From positions 1-64,000 of the forward strand of contig DATNQN010000001.1 in the NCBI GenBank assembly GCA_036703985.1: a stretch of 64,000 bases of DNA, read 5' to 3'. Origin of the DNA: Leptolyngbyaceae cyanobacterium (GTDB lineage: Bacteria; Cyanobacteriota; Cyanobacteriia; Cyanobacteriales; Aerosakkonemataceae). Below are positions 38,562-47,674 of this stretch, in pieces. Each line of letters starts with the position of its first letter. Positions within the stretch are counted from its first letter, which is position 1. Below the pieces are notes generated by a model. It was given only the letters and a program-made list of their open reading frames with translations, ran no database searches and was not told the origin of the DNA. The position numbers were made by a program, and so were the translations under genes.

Positions 38562-39368
38562 ATGAGTCGCGTTATTGTAATCACTTCTGGTAAAGGAGGG
38601 GTGGGAAAAACCACTTCAACCGCTAATATTGGAATGGCTCTAGCCTCTCGCGGTCATCAAGTTGCCGTAGTGGATGCTGATTTTGGTTTGCGAAATCTCG
38701 ACCTATTGTTAGGTTTAGAAAATCGCATCGTTTACACGGCGGTAGATGTGCTGGCGGGTGAATGTTCTCTAGAAAAAGCTTTAGTGAGAGATAAGCGACA
38801 ACCCAAATTAGTGCTGCTACCAGCTGCCCAAAATCGCACGAAAGAAGCTGTAAATCCCGATCAAATGAGGCTTTTGGTGGCTGAGTTGGCAAAAACTTAT
38901 CAATATGTTTTGATTGATAGTCCGGCGGGAATTGAGATGGGTTTTAGAAATGCGATCGCAGGTGCCAAAGAAGCGATCATCGTCACTACTCCAGAAATTG
39001 CCGCCGTTCGGGATGCTGACCGCGTAATTGGTTTATTAGAAGCTCATAGTATCAAACGGATTCAGTTAGTAGTTAACCGGATCAGACCGGCAATGGTGCA
39101 GGCTAACGATATGATGTCGGTACAAGACGTACAAGAAATTCTCGCTATTCCAATAGTTGGCGTAATTCCCGATGATGAAAAAGTGATTGTTTCTACCAAC
39201 CGTGGAGAACCTTTGGTATTAGGAGGAACTTCTTCCCAAGCCGCCACCGCATACAATAATATTGCTCGTCGCTTGGAAGGAGAAAAGGTTCCTTTGATTA
39301 ATTTAGATGCTCCTTCCGATGGTTTCTTCTCTCGCGTTCGCCGCTTTTTCGGTGGTAAACCTCGGTAG
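38562..39368 (+). CDS. minD: Septum site-determining ATPase MinD
   Basis: 268 residues. Deviant Walker A VITSGKGGVGKTTSTANI, DADFGLRNLDLLLGLENR, YVLIDSPAGIE and a C-terminal amphipathic membrane-targeting helix (FFSRVRRFFGGKP) are all present. A ParA-like ATPase that binds membrane with ATP and recruits MinC; MinE stimulates its hydrolysis. Confidence 0.97.
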   Translation: MSRVIVITSGKGGVGKTTSTANIGMALASRGHQVAVVDADFGLRNLDLLLGLENRIVYTAVDVLAGECSLEKALVRDKRQPKLVLLPAAQNRTKEAVNPDQMRLLVAELAKTYQYVLIDSPAGIEMGFRNAIAGAKEAIIVTTPEIAAVRDADRVIGLLEAHSIKRIQLVVNRIRPAMVQANDMMSVQDVQEILAIPIVGVIPDDEKVIVSTNRGEPLVLGGTSSQAATAYNNIARRLEGEKVPLINLDAPSDGFFSRVRRFFGGKPR

Positions 39369-39526
39369 TTACTCGCTTTCATTTAAGAAGCAACCAAAGG
39401 GAAACAAAACTTATCAGATGATTTAAAATCGATCGTCTGAAGCGGGAAGTGGTAAAAATTAAAAATGAAATTTTTTATCTTTCATTTTTAATTTTTCATT
39501 TTTATTTATTAATTATCTGGTCTACC

Positions 39527-39829
39527 ATGATTAACGAACTTTTAGAAAAACTTTTTCCTTGGACAACGGTTACTAACAGCCGAGAAGACGTTAAGCGACG
39601 GCTAAAATTGGTGATCGCCCACGATCGCGCCGGACTTCCTCCGGAAGTATTAGAAGCAATGCGAAAGGAAATCCTCGAAGTGGTTTCCCGCTACGTAGAA
39701 CTGGATGGTGAGGGGTTGGAATTCGCGATCGAAAGTCACGAACGCGCTACTGCTTTGATTGCTAATCTCCCCATTCGGAGAGTCAAGCAAGAACTTGAGG
39801 AACCAGAAGTTAACCAAGAACCATCTTGA
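39527..39829 (+). CDS. minE: Cell division topological specificity factor MinE
   Basis: 100 residues from ATG 39527. The frame is open back to 39449, but that extension is translated AT-rich spacer. It has the MinD-interacting helix region ([20 protein letters not shown]) and the dimerisation domain ([20 protein letters not shown]). It drives MinD ATP hydrolysis, giving Min oscillation. The spacer before it is an AT-rich imperfect inverted repeat. Confidence 0.95.
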   Translation: MINELLEKLFPWTTVTNSREDVKRRLKLVIAHDRAGLPPEVLEAMRKEILEVVSRYVELDGEGLEFAIESHERATALIANLPIRRVKQELEEPEVNQEPS

Positions 39830-40172
39830 CAATCTCACCGTCAAGCTATGTCGTGACGGTCATCTTTTTGGATTAATTTTAGATAAATTAAACCATTTCA
39901 CTGAAAACTTATCTCGTTTACTATTCTGGCAAGCGAGCAGACGGAGGAAGGAAAATTCCTAACATTGTTAAAGTGAATTAGTAAAAAACTAACTAATATA
40001 AATATTCCGGCAACTTCATATTTATCTAGTAAACCTGTTCGGCTAACAGGGAGATGATTCTTTTTGTGAATTTGGATATAGTAGCAAATAAATTAGCACG
40101 ATTAAATGTAAACGATCGCTCTGAAAAGTTGATATTTCACAAACCGTTTACTCTATAAGGATTGATTCGGAA
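39830..40172. other. Spacer between minE and tRNA-Thr
   Basis: 343 bases, AT-rich, no supported gene. A short open frame across the minE end (39759-39962) is a shadow of minE. Confidence 0.6.
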
Positions 40173-40244
40173 AGCTGGTGACGGGATTTGAACCTGCGAC
40201 CGGCTGATTACAAATCAGCTGCTCTACCACTGAGCTACACCAGC
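40173..40244 (-). tRNA. tRNA-Thr (UGU anticodon)
   Basis: 72-base cloverleaf on the minus strand: acceptor GCTGGTG pairs with CACCAGC, D-arm TAGCTCAGTGGTAGAGC, anticodon stem AGCTGATTTGTAATCAGC containing TGT, T-arm TCGCAGGTTCAAATCCCG. Discriminator U; CCA not encoded. Confidence 0.95.
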
Positions 40245-40553
40245 AATTTAATACACCTATGTAATCATAGCACACATTTAACGATCGATGACAATGCGAT
40301 CGCGTATCATCCAAAATTCATAGCAAGTCGAATTTTCACGTAAACGATAAATAATCATCCTCTGACATTAAGCGATCGCCTAAATCCCACCACAGCAACT
40401 CTCAACCTGATTGTGGATCGAGCTTTCCGGCTGATACCATAACATATTGCCAAAAAACAGCAAAACATTTAGGCACGACCGCTAGATAGCATAGTTGATA
40501 GCGAACTAATAAAAAAAGCGCCCCGCATTGGATCGAAACCAGGAGAACACATT
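40245..40553. other. Spacer between tRNA-Thr and the LeuC-like gene
   Basis: 309 bases containing several HIP1-like GCGATCGC sites. It ends with the ribosome-binding sequence CAGGAG twelve bases before the next start codon. No gene is supported. Confidence 0.6.
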
Positions 40554-41876
40554 ATGGGGATGACCCTTACCGAAAAAATTTTGGCACGCGCCGCAGGTCG
40601 GTCTGTCGTCGAACCGGGAGAAAACATTTGGGTTAATGTAGATGTACTGATGACCCACGATGTTTGCGGCCCGGGAACGATCGGCGTTTTTAAACGGGAA
40701 TTTGGTGCGGATGCCAAAGTTTGGGACCCCGAAAAAATCGTCCTTATACCGGATCATTACATTTTTACTGCCGACGAACGGGCTAACCGCAACGTAGATA
40801 TTTTGCGGGATTTTGCTAAAGAGCAAGGTATCAAATATTTCTACGATATAACCGATCGCGGTAACTTTAAAGCCAACCCTGATTACAAAGGCGTTTGCCA
40901 TATCGCCCTCGCCCAAGAAGGACACACTCGACCGGGCGAAGTGCTTTTCGGCACTGACTCCCACACCTGTAACGCGGGTGCTTTCGGTCAGTTCGCTACC
41001 GGGATCGGCAACACTGACGCCGCCTTCATCTTGGGAACTGGTAAGCTGCTGATTAAAGTGCCAGCCACCATGCAGTTTATCCTGGATGGGGAAATGCCCA
41101 ATTACTTGTTGGCAAAAGATTTAATTTTGCAAATTATCGGCGATATCAGCGTAGCCGGTGCTAACTATCGGACAATGGAATTTGCGGGCAGCACCGTGGA
41201 AGCCATGTCGATGGAAGAACGGATGACGCTTTGCAATATGGCGATCGAAGCTGGTGGCAAAAATGGTACGGTGGCAGCTGACCAAACTACCTTTGATTAT
41301 GTTCGCGCCCGTACACATAAGCCATTCGAGGCAGTTTACACCGACAGTGACGCCAAATTCTACAGCCAACACCGTTACGATGTTAGCAAACTCGAACCTG
41401 TCGTCGCTAAACCGCACTCCCCCGATAACAAAGCATTAGCAAGAGAGTGCCGTGATGTGAAGATCGATCGAGTTTACATCGGTTCTTGCACTGGTGGGAA
41501 AACCTCTGATTTTCTCCACGCCGCCCAAATTCTGAAAGGTCGCAAAGTCAAGGTTCCCACTTATATAGTTCCCGCCACTCAGAAAGTCTACGAAGACTTA
41601 TTTACCATCAAGCATGAAGGACAAACTCTCTCTGAGATTTTATTAGATGCTGGTTGTATCGAACCTGCTGCACCTTCCTGCGCCGCTTGTTTAGGTGGGC
41701 CAAAAGATACTTTCGGGCGCTTGAACGAACCAGAAGTTTGCGTTTCCACCACCAATCGTAACTTCCCCGGTCGGATGGGAAATAAAGAAGCGCAAATTTA
41801 TCTAGCTTCTCCCTATACCGCCGCAGCTTCAGCGCTGACTGGATATGTGACAGATCCAAGGGAGTTTTTAAGTTAA
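40554..41876 (+). CDS. leuC: Aconitase-family dehydratase large subunit (LeuC / homoaconitase type)
   Basis: 440 residues from the ATG preceded by CAGGAG. The aconitase family is shown by GTDSHTCNAGAFGQFATGIG, IGSCTGGKTSDF and PSCAACLGG, whose three Cys ligate a 4Fe-4S cluster, and by the substrate motif NRNFPGRMG. The length and the opening TLTEKILARAAGR are those of the shorter archaeal-type LeuC/HacA class rather than the 465-residue enterobacterial LeuC. It would isomerise 2- to 3-isopropylmalate with a small subunit in leucine synthesis. No leuD is adjacent, so assignment between LeuC and a related homoaconitase is not absolute. Confidence 0.85.
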   Translation: MGMTLTEKILARAAGRSVVEPGENIWVNVDVLMTHDVCGPGTIGVFKREFGADAKVWDPEKIVLIPDHYIFTADERANRNVDILRDFAKEQGIKYFYDITDRGNFKANPDYKGVCHIALAQEGHTRPGEVLFGTDSHTCNAGAFGQFATGIGNTDAAFILGTGKLLIKVPATMQFILDGEMPNYLLAKDLILQIIGDISVAGANYRTMEFAGSTVEAMSMEERMTLCNMAIEAGGKNGTVAADQTTFDYVRARTHKPFEAVYTDSDAKFYSQHRYDVSKLEPVVAKPHSPDNKALARECRDVKIDRVYIGSCTGGKTSDFLHAAQILKGRKVKVPTYIVPATQKVYEDLFTIKHEGQTLSEILLDAGCIEPAAPSCAACLGGPKDTFGRLNEPEVCVSTTNRNFPGRMGNKEAQIYLASPYTAAASALTGYVTDPREFLS

Positions 41877-42021
41877 AACCGATGGGTGGGCATTGCCCAC
41901 CCACCTAAAAACTTTCAGCGATTCGCCCCTGGCTAGAACAATTGCTATATCTGCCATCCAATTATGGTAAAAATTACTATAATTGGATTAACCAATAAAA
42001 AACAACGGAGATTAAAGGCAG

Positions 42022-43065
42022 ATGGCAATAGCAATTGATGAATCACTTCAGTTATGGTCAGACATAAAAGATCAGTTTCATTCTGGCGGTATTTTACTCG
42101 GAAACGGTTCTAGCTGTGCGGTTTGGGAAAAGTTTAATTACTCATCACTTTATAAAAAAGCTTGTCATGGTATAGAACATCCTTTATCAGAAGAAAACCA
42201 AGCTCTCTTTAAATCAATGAAAACTGAAAATTTTGAAGGAGTTCTGGCTGCTCTTGCGACGGCTAAGATGGTGAATCGTTTATTAAGGCAGGATTACTCA
42301 GTTATTGAAGAGCCTTACAAAAGTATCCAATTAGCTTTGGTAGAAGCTGTTAAACAAGTTCATATTCGTTGGCAGAATATTGAAAATAAAAATATATTAC
42401 CCAAAATACGAAAAGAACTTCTAAAGTATAAGTTTGTCTATACTACTAACTACGACTTACTAATTTATTGGGCTGTTAATATAGATGATCATAAAAAAGT
42501 AAAACTTAAAGATTATTTCTTTAAAATAGCAAATAATAATTTATTGTTTGACATCGCTGATACAAGTGTTGACGAGAAACGAACAAAAGTCTTTTACCTT
42601 CACGGAGGACTCCATCTTTACAAAAAGCTTTCAGGAGGGACAATTAAACGTAAACAAGAAAATGGTAGAAACCTTTTAGATTTATTCGGGACTCCACTAA
42701 ATGGTGAAGAAACAGTTCCTTTATTTGTTGCAGAAGGTAACGCAGAAGATAAATTAAGCACTATAAAGAGTTCTGATTATCTTTCATTTGCTTATGGTGA
42801 ATTTGCAAAACACAAAGGCTCGCTTGTTATATTTGGTCATGGTTTGGGAGAGAGTGACCAACATATTTTGGATGCTATACGCAAAGCGAAACCTGGCAAA
42901 ATTGCTATTTCTATTAGAGGACAAACTCCTCCTGAAGATATTAAATGCCGCAAAGCAGAACTGCAAAAAAAATTGTCTGGCTCGATAAATCCAAAAAACT
43001 TAATTTTCTTTGATGCCCAAACTCATCCTTTAGGTTCACCGGAGATCAATGTGAACGTAAATTAA
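42022..43065 (+). CDS. SIR2-like DUF4917 family protein
   Basis: 347 residues. GILLGNGSSCAVWEKFNYSS near the N-terminus, FVYTTNYDLLIYW in the middle, KVFYLHGGLHLYKK and LVIFGHGLGESDQHILDAI match the SIR2-like DUF4917 pattern: nucleotide-binding Gly-rich loop, TTNYD and a catalytic-type His in YLHG. Such proteins often sit in anti-phage loci as NAD-consuming effectors, but here no partner gene is adjacent; it is flanked by leuC and a hairpin-rich repeat. AT-rich relative to leuC, consistent with acquisition. No signal peptide. Confidence 0.75.
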   Translation: MAIAIDESLQLWSDIKDQFHSGGILLGNGSSCAVWEKFNYSSLYKKACHGIEHPLSEENQALFKSMKTENFEGVLAALATAKMVNRLLRQDYSVIEEPYKSIQLALVEAVKQVHIRWQNIENKNILPKIRKELLKYKFVYTTNYDLLIYWAVNIDDHKKVKLKDYFFKIANNNLLFDIADTSVDEKRTKVFYLHGGLHLYKKLSGGTIKRKQENGRNLLDLFGTPLNGEETVPLFVAEGNAEDKLSTIKSSDYLSFAYGEFAKHKGSLVIFGHGLGESDQHILDAIRKAKPGKIAISIRGQTPPEDIKCRKAELQKKLSGSINPKNLIFFDAQTHPLGSPEINVNVN

Positions 43066-43106
43066 CGTGAGTTCGATGAAGGCTGAAAAACTTATTCCTT
43101 CGGCTT

Positions 43107-43212
43107 GTTACCAGGCTCTGGCCTGGTAACACAATTCTAGATAGAGGCTCTGCCTCCCTCATCTACCAGAGGCAGAGCCTCTAAAACAGCATTCCCAGGT
43201 GGAACCTGGGAA
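43107..43212. repeat. Three consecutive hairpins of the CCAGGCTCTGCCTGG / GAGGCAGAGCCTC family
   Basis: Arms GTTACCAGG/CCTGGTAAC (43107-43130), GAGGCTCTGCCTC/GAGGCAGAGCCTC (43144-43181) and TTCCCAGGT/ACCTGGGAA (43192-43212). This composite hairpin series lies between the convergent DUF4917 and cyanase genes and probably also blocks read-through. Similar composites are widespread in cyanobacterial intergenic DNA. Confidence 0.8.
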
Positions 43213-43228
43213 CGAGCTAGCCCTTGAT

Positions 43229-43666
43229 TTACCACTTTTTGTAAGGCAAAAACTTGCCATTCATAATAACTTTTACTCGATCGCCTTTCGGATCTTCCTC
43301 TTTCTCCACATCCAAAGTAAAGTCGATCGCACTCATAATGCCATCACCGAATTTTTCGTGAATCACCTCTTTAAGAGGCATTCCGTAAACTTGCATAATT
43401 TCGTAAAAACGATAAATTAAAGGATCGGTAGGCACGATCGGCCCTAATCCCTTTACCGGATATTCCATCAGTTCTTTAACATCACTGGGATCAAGTCCCA
43501 AAGCATCGATCAGTTTAGTTGCTTCTGCTTCCGAAGCACTGGCTTGACGGTAAATTAAAGCCGCGATCCAAACCTCATCTCGACCTAAAAGTTTTTCCAG
43601 ATCGGCAAAACTCAAACTCTTTTCTTGTTTAGCAGCTAACAGTTTTTTCGTAATTTCTGGAATCAT
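43229..43666 (-). CDS. cynS: Cyanate hydratase (cyanase)
   Basis: 145 residues from ATG 43666; a GTG five codons upstream is an alternative start but lacks a spaced ribosome site. The N-terminal helix-turn-helix-like domain ([20 protein letters not shown]) and the catalytic C-terminal part with [11 protein letters not shown] (Arg and Glu) and [12 protein letters not shown] (Ser) match CynS. The decamer converts cyanate and bicarbonate to CO2 and carbamate, hence ammonia. In some cyanobacteria it lies beside cynABD transport genes; none are here. Confidence 0.95.
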   Translation of the reverse strand: MIPEITKKLLAAKQEKSLSFADLEKLLGRDEVWIAALIYRQASASEAEATKLIDALGLDPSDVKELMEYPVKGLGPIVPTDPLIYRFYEIMQVYGMPLKEVIHEKFGDGIMSAIDFTLDVEKEEDPKGDRVKVIMNGKFLPYKKW

Positions 43667-43739
43667 GTGGAAATCAAACACTCCCTAAGTAGGGTGAGCA
43701 TAGCACACCCTACATCTTTGTAGGTAGCTGTTTTTGTGC

Positions 43740-44726
43740 TTAAAACGACAAATCTGGATGTAAGCGCAAAAACTTTTCCACTTCAGCAGGAGTAGGTTGA
43801 GCAGCGATCGCACCTGGTTTAGTAGTAGTCAAAGCACCTACAGCACTGGCATATCGAACAATTTGTTTAGCTTGTGCGGGATCGCTCAAACATTTAATGC
43901 CATATTTGCACAACTGGTGAACGAAACCAGCCACAAAACAATCTCCCGCACCAGTAGTATCAACTACATCCACAGGAAAAGCAGGCACTCTCCCTTCATT
44001 TTCCGATAAATAGTAAGCGCAGCCGTGTTCCCCGCCAGTGACGAGAATGCCTTCACAGTCATTGAGTTTAGAAGCGATCGCGCCCGGGTCGGTAGTATTA
44101 AATAACCATTGTGCTTCTTCCTCAGAAAACTTAATAAAATCAACTCGCTTTAAAATATCTTTGATGACGTGGCTGGCTAAATCTGGATAAGGCCAAAATA
44201 CCGGACGCCAATTAACATCGACCAAAATTTTGAGATAGTAATCATCTGCCAAATTCAAAGCTCGCATAATCGCTTCCCGCGTTTGCGGATAAGCTAGTTC
44301 GAGAGTTCCTAAAACCAAAAAATCTGCCTCTTCAAACAGTTTTACAGGTAATTCCGAGGCAGGGAAGCGGGTATCGGCAAATTGGGTAGTGTCGTAGTCT
44401 CCAAAACCAGCGAAATGGCGATCGCCTGATTCGGAACGCAGCACGTAAACTTGCCGGGTGGGTGCCAGGGGATGACGCTGGACGCCTGTTACATCCACTT
44501 CCAGAGTTTGTAGAAGATCCACCAAACTAGTTCCCGTTTCATCCTCACCGACACAACCGATAAACCCAGCAGATGTTCCCAACTTCACCAAAGCGCAGGC
44601 AACATTAGCTGGTGCGCCTCCTGGATAAGGAGTCCAGGACTCTACTTCTTCTAGTCGGCGTCCGGGTTGATCCGCTAGACAGTCAAAGAGGATTTCACCA
44701 AGACAGAGAACACGGATATGACTCAC
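43740..44726 (-). CDS. PfkB-family sugar kinase, fructokinase-like
   Basis: 328 residues. N-terminal PYPGGAPANVACALVKLGT and GFIGCVGEDETG (PfkB signature 1) and C-terminal VDVVDTTGAGDCFVAGFVH (signature 2, with the catalytic Asp in GAGD) define a ribokinase-fold carbohydrate kinase. Overall sequence is closest to fructokinases that supply fructose-6-phosphate after sucrose cleavage. The gene diverges from the PedR-like regulator. Confidence 0.9.
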   Translation of the reverse strand: MSHIRVLCLGEILFDCLADQPGRRLEEVESWTPYPGGAPANVACALVKLGTSAGFIGCVGEDETGTSLVDLLQTLEVDVTGVQRHPLAPTRQVYVLRSESGDRHFAGFGDYDTTQFADTRFPASELPVKLFEEADFLVLGTLELAYPQTREAIMRALNLADDYYLKILVDVNWRPVFWPYPDLASHVIKDILKRVDFIKFSEEEAQWLFNTTDPGAIASKLNDCEGILVTGGEHGCAYYLSENEGRVPAFPVDVVDTTGAGDCFVAGFVHQLCKYGIKCLSDPAQAKQIVRYASAVGALTTTKPGAIAAQPTPAEVEKFLRLHPDLSF

Positions 44727-44816
44727 AGTTGCATTCCTTTATGGGTATTGGTATTAGGGCAATGTGGAGTATCCTAAAATTGTAATAGGTACTTTTACAG
44801 GGTATAGGAATCCATT

Positions 44817-45092
44817 ATGGCTGGTGGCACATCTGGAGCCCCTGCGTCCCTTTCCGAGAGAGAACTGCAAATCATTGAGTTGGTAGCCTCTGGCTTAACC
44901 AACGAAAAGATTGCCGAGAAGCTGGAAATTAGCAAACGCACCGTTGATAACCACATTAGTAACATTTTGACGAAAACAGCCACCGATAACCGAGTGGCTC
45001 TAGTGCGTTGGGCGCTGCAATGGGGCAAAGTTTGTATAGATGAAGTCAATTGTTGTACTCTCCCAACTCCCAAAGATGAAGTAATTTCTTAA
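44817..45092 (+). CDS. Small LuxR-type regulator, PedR-like
   Basis: 91 residues that are essentially one LuxR/GerE helix-turn-helix (LSERELQIIELVASGLTNEK, ISKRTVDNHISNILTK), with a short C-terminal tail containing three Cys (VCIDEVNCC). Size and tail resemble Synechocystis PedR, a photosynthetic-electron-transport-responsive regulator whose activity depends on thioredoxin reduction of a C-terminal Cys. The assignment is by recall, not alignment. Confidence 0.8.
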   Translation: MAGGTSGAPASLSERELQIIELVASGLTNEKIAEKLEISKRTVDNHISNILTKTATDNRVALVRWALQWGKVCIDEVNCCTLPTPKDEVIS

Positions 45093-45188
45093 ACTTTTAC
45101 GTACAAAAATTTGCACCACCTGGCGGATATCAACGATAGAGTTGAAGAAAAATGGCGTTGTTTTTCCGCTTGGCGGATTTTTGCTGAC

Positions 45189-45815
45189 ATGACAACCTCT
45201 GCTTCCAGTCAAATTCCCTTTGACTTTTTTGGCTTGGATTGGACTGCACCCCATCCCAGGCAGGATACGGATTTACTTAATCAATTTTCTTTTATTCCCG
45301 GTTTAAAAGAACTTTTAATGGTACGACAGGTACACGCTTTAGAACACGCTACCGTTTGGGTCTTAAGCGAGTTGGCTTCTGCTTCTACTACGGAAAGAGC
45401 AGATAATCAAATGTTGGGGGGAATGTCTACCGAGAGAGGATTTTATATTTACGGGAACGTCAACACCGCCAGCCTACAGCGAGCGGTGCGTACAGCGTTG
45501 CAGCGAATTACCAGTGGAGAATGGAATTTGGCAGTACATCCCCGCTGCGGGACTAATTTATCGGTGGGAATGTTAGTGACGGCGGGAGTTGCCTTAGGGG
45601 TTCATCTGGTGCTACCAAAAGGGCCTTTAGAACAACTGATCGCGCTCGGCTTGGCCACCAGCGCTGCCACCCATTTAGCCCCAGATTTGGGTACTTTAGC
45701 TCAAAAATACATCACCACGGCGATTCCATTTAATCTGGAGATCGCTGATATCAGCTTCACGCACGATTTCTGGGGGCGTCCTGCCCATTTCGTGCGACTG
45801 CGCTGGTCAGAATAG
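45189..45815 (+). CDS. DUF6391 domain protein
   Basis: 208 residues from ATG 45189; a TTG at 45111 in the same frame gives an unconvincing extension. KELLMVRQVHALEHATVWVL, NQMLGGMSTERGFYIYGNV and the hydrophobic VGMLVTAGVALGVHLVLPKG span match the cyanobacterial DUF6391 family. The conserved HALEHAT is metal-site-like. Function unknown, probably membrane-associated. Confidence 0.75.
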   Translation: MTTSASSQIPFDFFGLDWTAPHPRQDTDLLNQFSFIPGLKELLMVRQVHALEHATVWVLSELASASTTERADNQMLGGMSTERGFYIYGNVNTASLQRAVRTALQRITSGEWNLAVHPRCGTNLSVGMLVTAGVALGVHLVLPKGPLEQLIALGLATSAATHLAPDLGTLAQKYITTAIPFNLEIADISFTHDFWGRPAHFVRLRWSE

Positions 45816-45922
45816 CAATAAAACTTAAAAAAACAACCCTAACAGATCGCCCCTGTCGAGTAGTACTCTGAAAAACAACTACTCTATGGGTAGGTAATTA
45901 ATCTACGAAAGGAAAAGCAATC

Positions 45923-46285
45923 ATGCCAATTCAACGTGGTTCAACGGTAAGAATCCTCCGCAAAGAATCCTACTGGTTTCAAGATGTGGGAACTGTTGCT
46001 TCTGTAGATCAAAGCGGGATCAAATACCCCGTGATCGTTCGCTTTGAGAGGGTAAACTACGCTGGTGTAAATACCAACAACTTTTCCTTGGATGAAGTAC
46101 TAGAAGTGCAAGGGCCAAAAGTAGGAGCTAAAGCTAACAAGAGTGGCTCTACTCCTGTCGAAGCAGGTACCCGCAAAACAGGTCAAGGTGCTAAAAGCAA
46201 TGCCAAACCAGGTGCTAAAGCAGAGTCTGGAGAAGGCAGTGCTGTTGTAGAAGGCTCCCCCAATCAAGGAACTGATTCACGTTAA
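45923..46285 (+). CDS. psaE: Photosystem I subunit IV (PsaE) with extended C-terminus
   Basis: 120 residues. The first 66 match PsaE closely: [40 protein letters not shown] and the ending [15 protein letters not shown]. This SH3-like stromal subunit helps ferredoxin docking and cyclic electron flow. PsaE normally ends here (about 65-75 residues), but this copy continues for about 54 residues rich in Ala, Gly, Ser and Lys ([20 protein letters not shown]). Ribosome site AAAGGAAAAGC precedes the ATG. The mutM start follows three bases after the stop. Confidence 0.92.
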   Translation: MPIQRGSTVRILRKESYWFQDVGTVASVDQSGIKYPVIVRFERVNYAGVNTNNFSLDEVLEVQGPKVGAKANKSGSTPVEAGTRKTGQGAKSNAKPGAKAESGEGSAVVEGSPNQGTDSR

Positions 46286-46288
46286 GTT

Positions 46289-47203
46289 GTGCCGGAACTC
46301 CCAGAAGTAGAGACAGTTAGACAAGGACTCGAAAGAGTTACCTTGAATTATGTTATTGAGGGTGGGGAAGTGTTGCTACCACGCACGATTTCTCACCCCA
46401 TTTCTGCGATCGATTTTCTCGTCGCACTAAAAGGCGTCACCATTATCAAGTGGCATCGACGCGGTAAGTATTTGTTGGCAGAATTGACTAGAGAAGTAGG
46501 GGAAAGCCGTAGAGCGGTAGAGCCAACGAATTTTCACCCCATCCCCCCATCCCCCCATCCTCTCACCCATCCCGCTGGCTGGCTAGGCGTTCATTTGCGA
46601 ATGACCGGTCAATTATTGTGGTTGAATCGGAATGAACCGTTACAGAAACACGCCAGAGTCAGATTGTTTTTTGCCGAAGGTTGGGAATTGCGTTTCGTGG
46701 ATCAGCGCACTTTCGGTAAGATGTGGTGGGTACCGCCTTCCGAACAACCAGAAGATATTATTACGGGACTGAAAAAACTTGGCCCAGAACCTTTTTCACC
46801 TGAGTTTACGATCGCATCTCTAACTGAAAAACTTAAAAATCGTCGCACTGCGATTAAAACTGCTTTGTTGGATCAGGAGTTAGTGGCAGGATTGGGTAAT
46901 ATCTATGCCGATGAAGCTTTGTTTTTGAGCGGCGTATCACCAACTACTTTATGTACTGAATTAAACAAAAAGCAAATTGAGCGCTTGCACGATGCGATCG
47001 TACAAGTATTGAAAACGGCCATAAACGCCGGAGGAACTACCTTTAGCAACTTTTTGAACGTTCAAGGGGTAAATGGTAACTATGGCGGTGTCGCTTGGGT
47101 TTATCATCGGACTGGCGAACCTTGCCGAGTCTGCTCTACCCCCCTGCAACGACTAAAATTGGCAGGGCGATCGAGCCACTTTTGCCCGCAATGCCAGAAG
47201 TAG
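46289..47203 (+). CDS. mutM: Formamidopyrimidine-DNA glycosylase (MutM/Fpg)
   Basis: 304 residues from GTG. The catalytic N-terminal PELPEVETVR (Pro as nucleophile after Met removal), the LDQELVAGLGNIYADEALF helix-two-turn-helix, and the C-terminal zinc finger with CRVCSTPL and CPQC are intact. It removes 8-oxoguanine and ring-opened purines from DNA. Residues about 78-97 are an in-frame Pro/His-rich insert (HPIPPSPHPLTHP) from the CCCCATC minisatellite also seen in the debranching-type enzyme gene. Probably co-transcribed with psaE. Confidence 0.93.
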   Translation: MPELPEVETVRQGLERVTLNYVIEGGEVLLPRTISHPISAIDFLVALKGVTIIKWHRRGKYLLAELTREVGESRRAVEPTNFHPIPPSPHPLTHPAGWLGVHLRMTGQLLWLNRNEPLQKHARVRLFFAEGWELRFVDQRTFGKMWWVPPSEQPEDIITGLKKLGPEPFSPEFTIASLTEKLKNRRTAIKTALLDQELVAGLGNIYADEALFLSGVSPTTLCTELNKKQIERLHDAIVQVLKTAINAGGTTFSNFLNVQGVNGNYGGVAWVYHRTGEPCRVCSTPLQRLKLAGRSSHFCPQCQK

Positions 47204-47458
47204 GGAAAGGAATCGGAGAAATAGTACCACTTCACTTAAACGCTGTCACTTTTAATTTTGGCAGGGGGCAGGGGGAAAGATAAATGACACGGTTAAGGTG
47301 AATTGGTATAGGAGATGGCGAGACGCCGGAACGCGAGGACAATTTTATACTTCATACTTCATCCTTTATCCTTCATCCTTCCCAAAAATGTTGTCACAAT
47401 TTCTCGTAGTAGTCGATAATTTTGAGAAAAGACATCAGCAGAAAATCCAGAGAAAATT

Positions 47459-47674
47459 ATGGCACTTAAAAAGGGTGATTTGGTTTACGCTGTTCGCGAG
47501 AAGTTGCAGAATAGTCTAGAAGCAAAGGCAAGCGATACCCGCTTTCCCCCTTATTTGTTTGATAGTAAAGGAGAAGTGGTAGACTTGCGAGGAGATTACG
47601 CACTTGTTAAATTTGGTTTAGTGCCAACTCCCAATATGTGGCTGCGAGCGGATCAACTAGAAGTAGCAAAATGA
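47459..47674 (+). CDS. ndhO: NAD(P)H-quinone oxidoreductase subunit O
   Basis: 71 residues matching cyanobacterial and plastid Ndh[41 protein letters not shown] and the ending [15 protein letters not shown] small stromal-side subunit of the NDH-1 photosynthetic complex I. Preceded by a TTCATCCTT repeat spacer and transcribed in the same direction as psaE and mutM. Confidence 0.93.
   Translation: MALKKGDLVYAVREKLQNSLEAKASDTRFPPYLFDSKGEVVDLRGDYALVKFGLVPTPNMWLRADQLEVAK

Noticed and set aside
39449..39526. Longer MinE start
   Set aside because: The extension translates an AT-rich inverted repeat and has no counterpart in MinE proteins.
43667..43681. GTG start of cyanase five codons upstream
   Set aside because: No properly spaced ribosome site; the ATG at 43666 gives the usual family length.
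47298..47519. 73-residue open frame before ndhO
   Set aside because: It consists of translated TTCATCCTT repeats and overlaps the start of ndhO in another frame.
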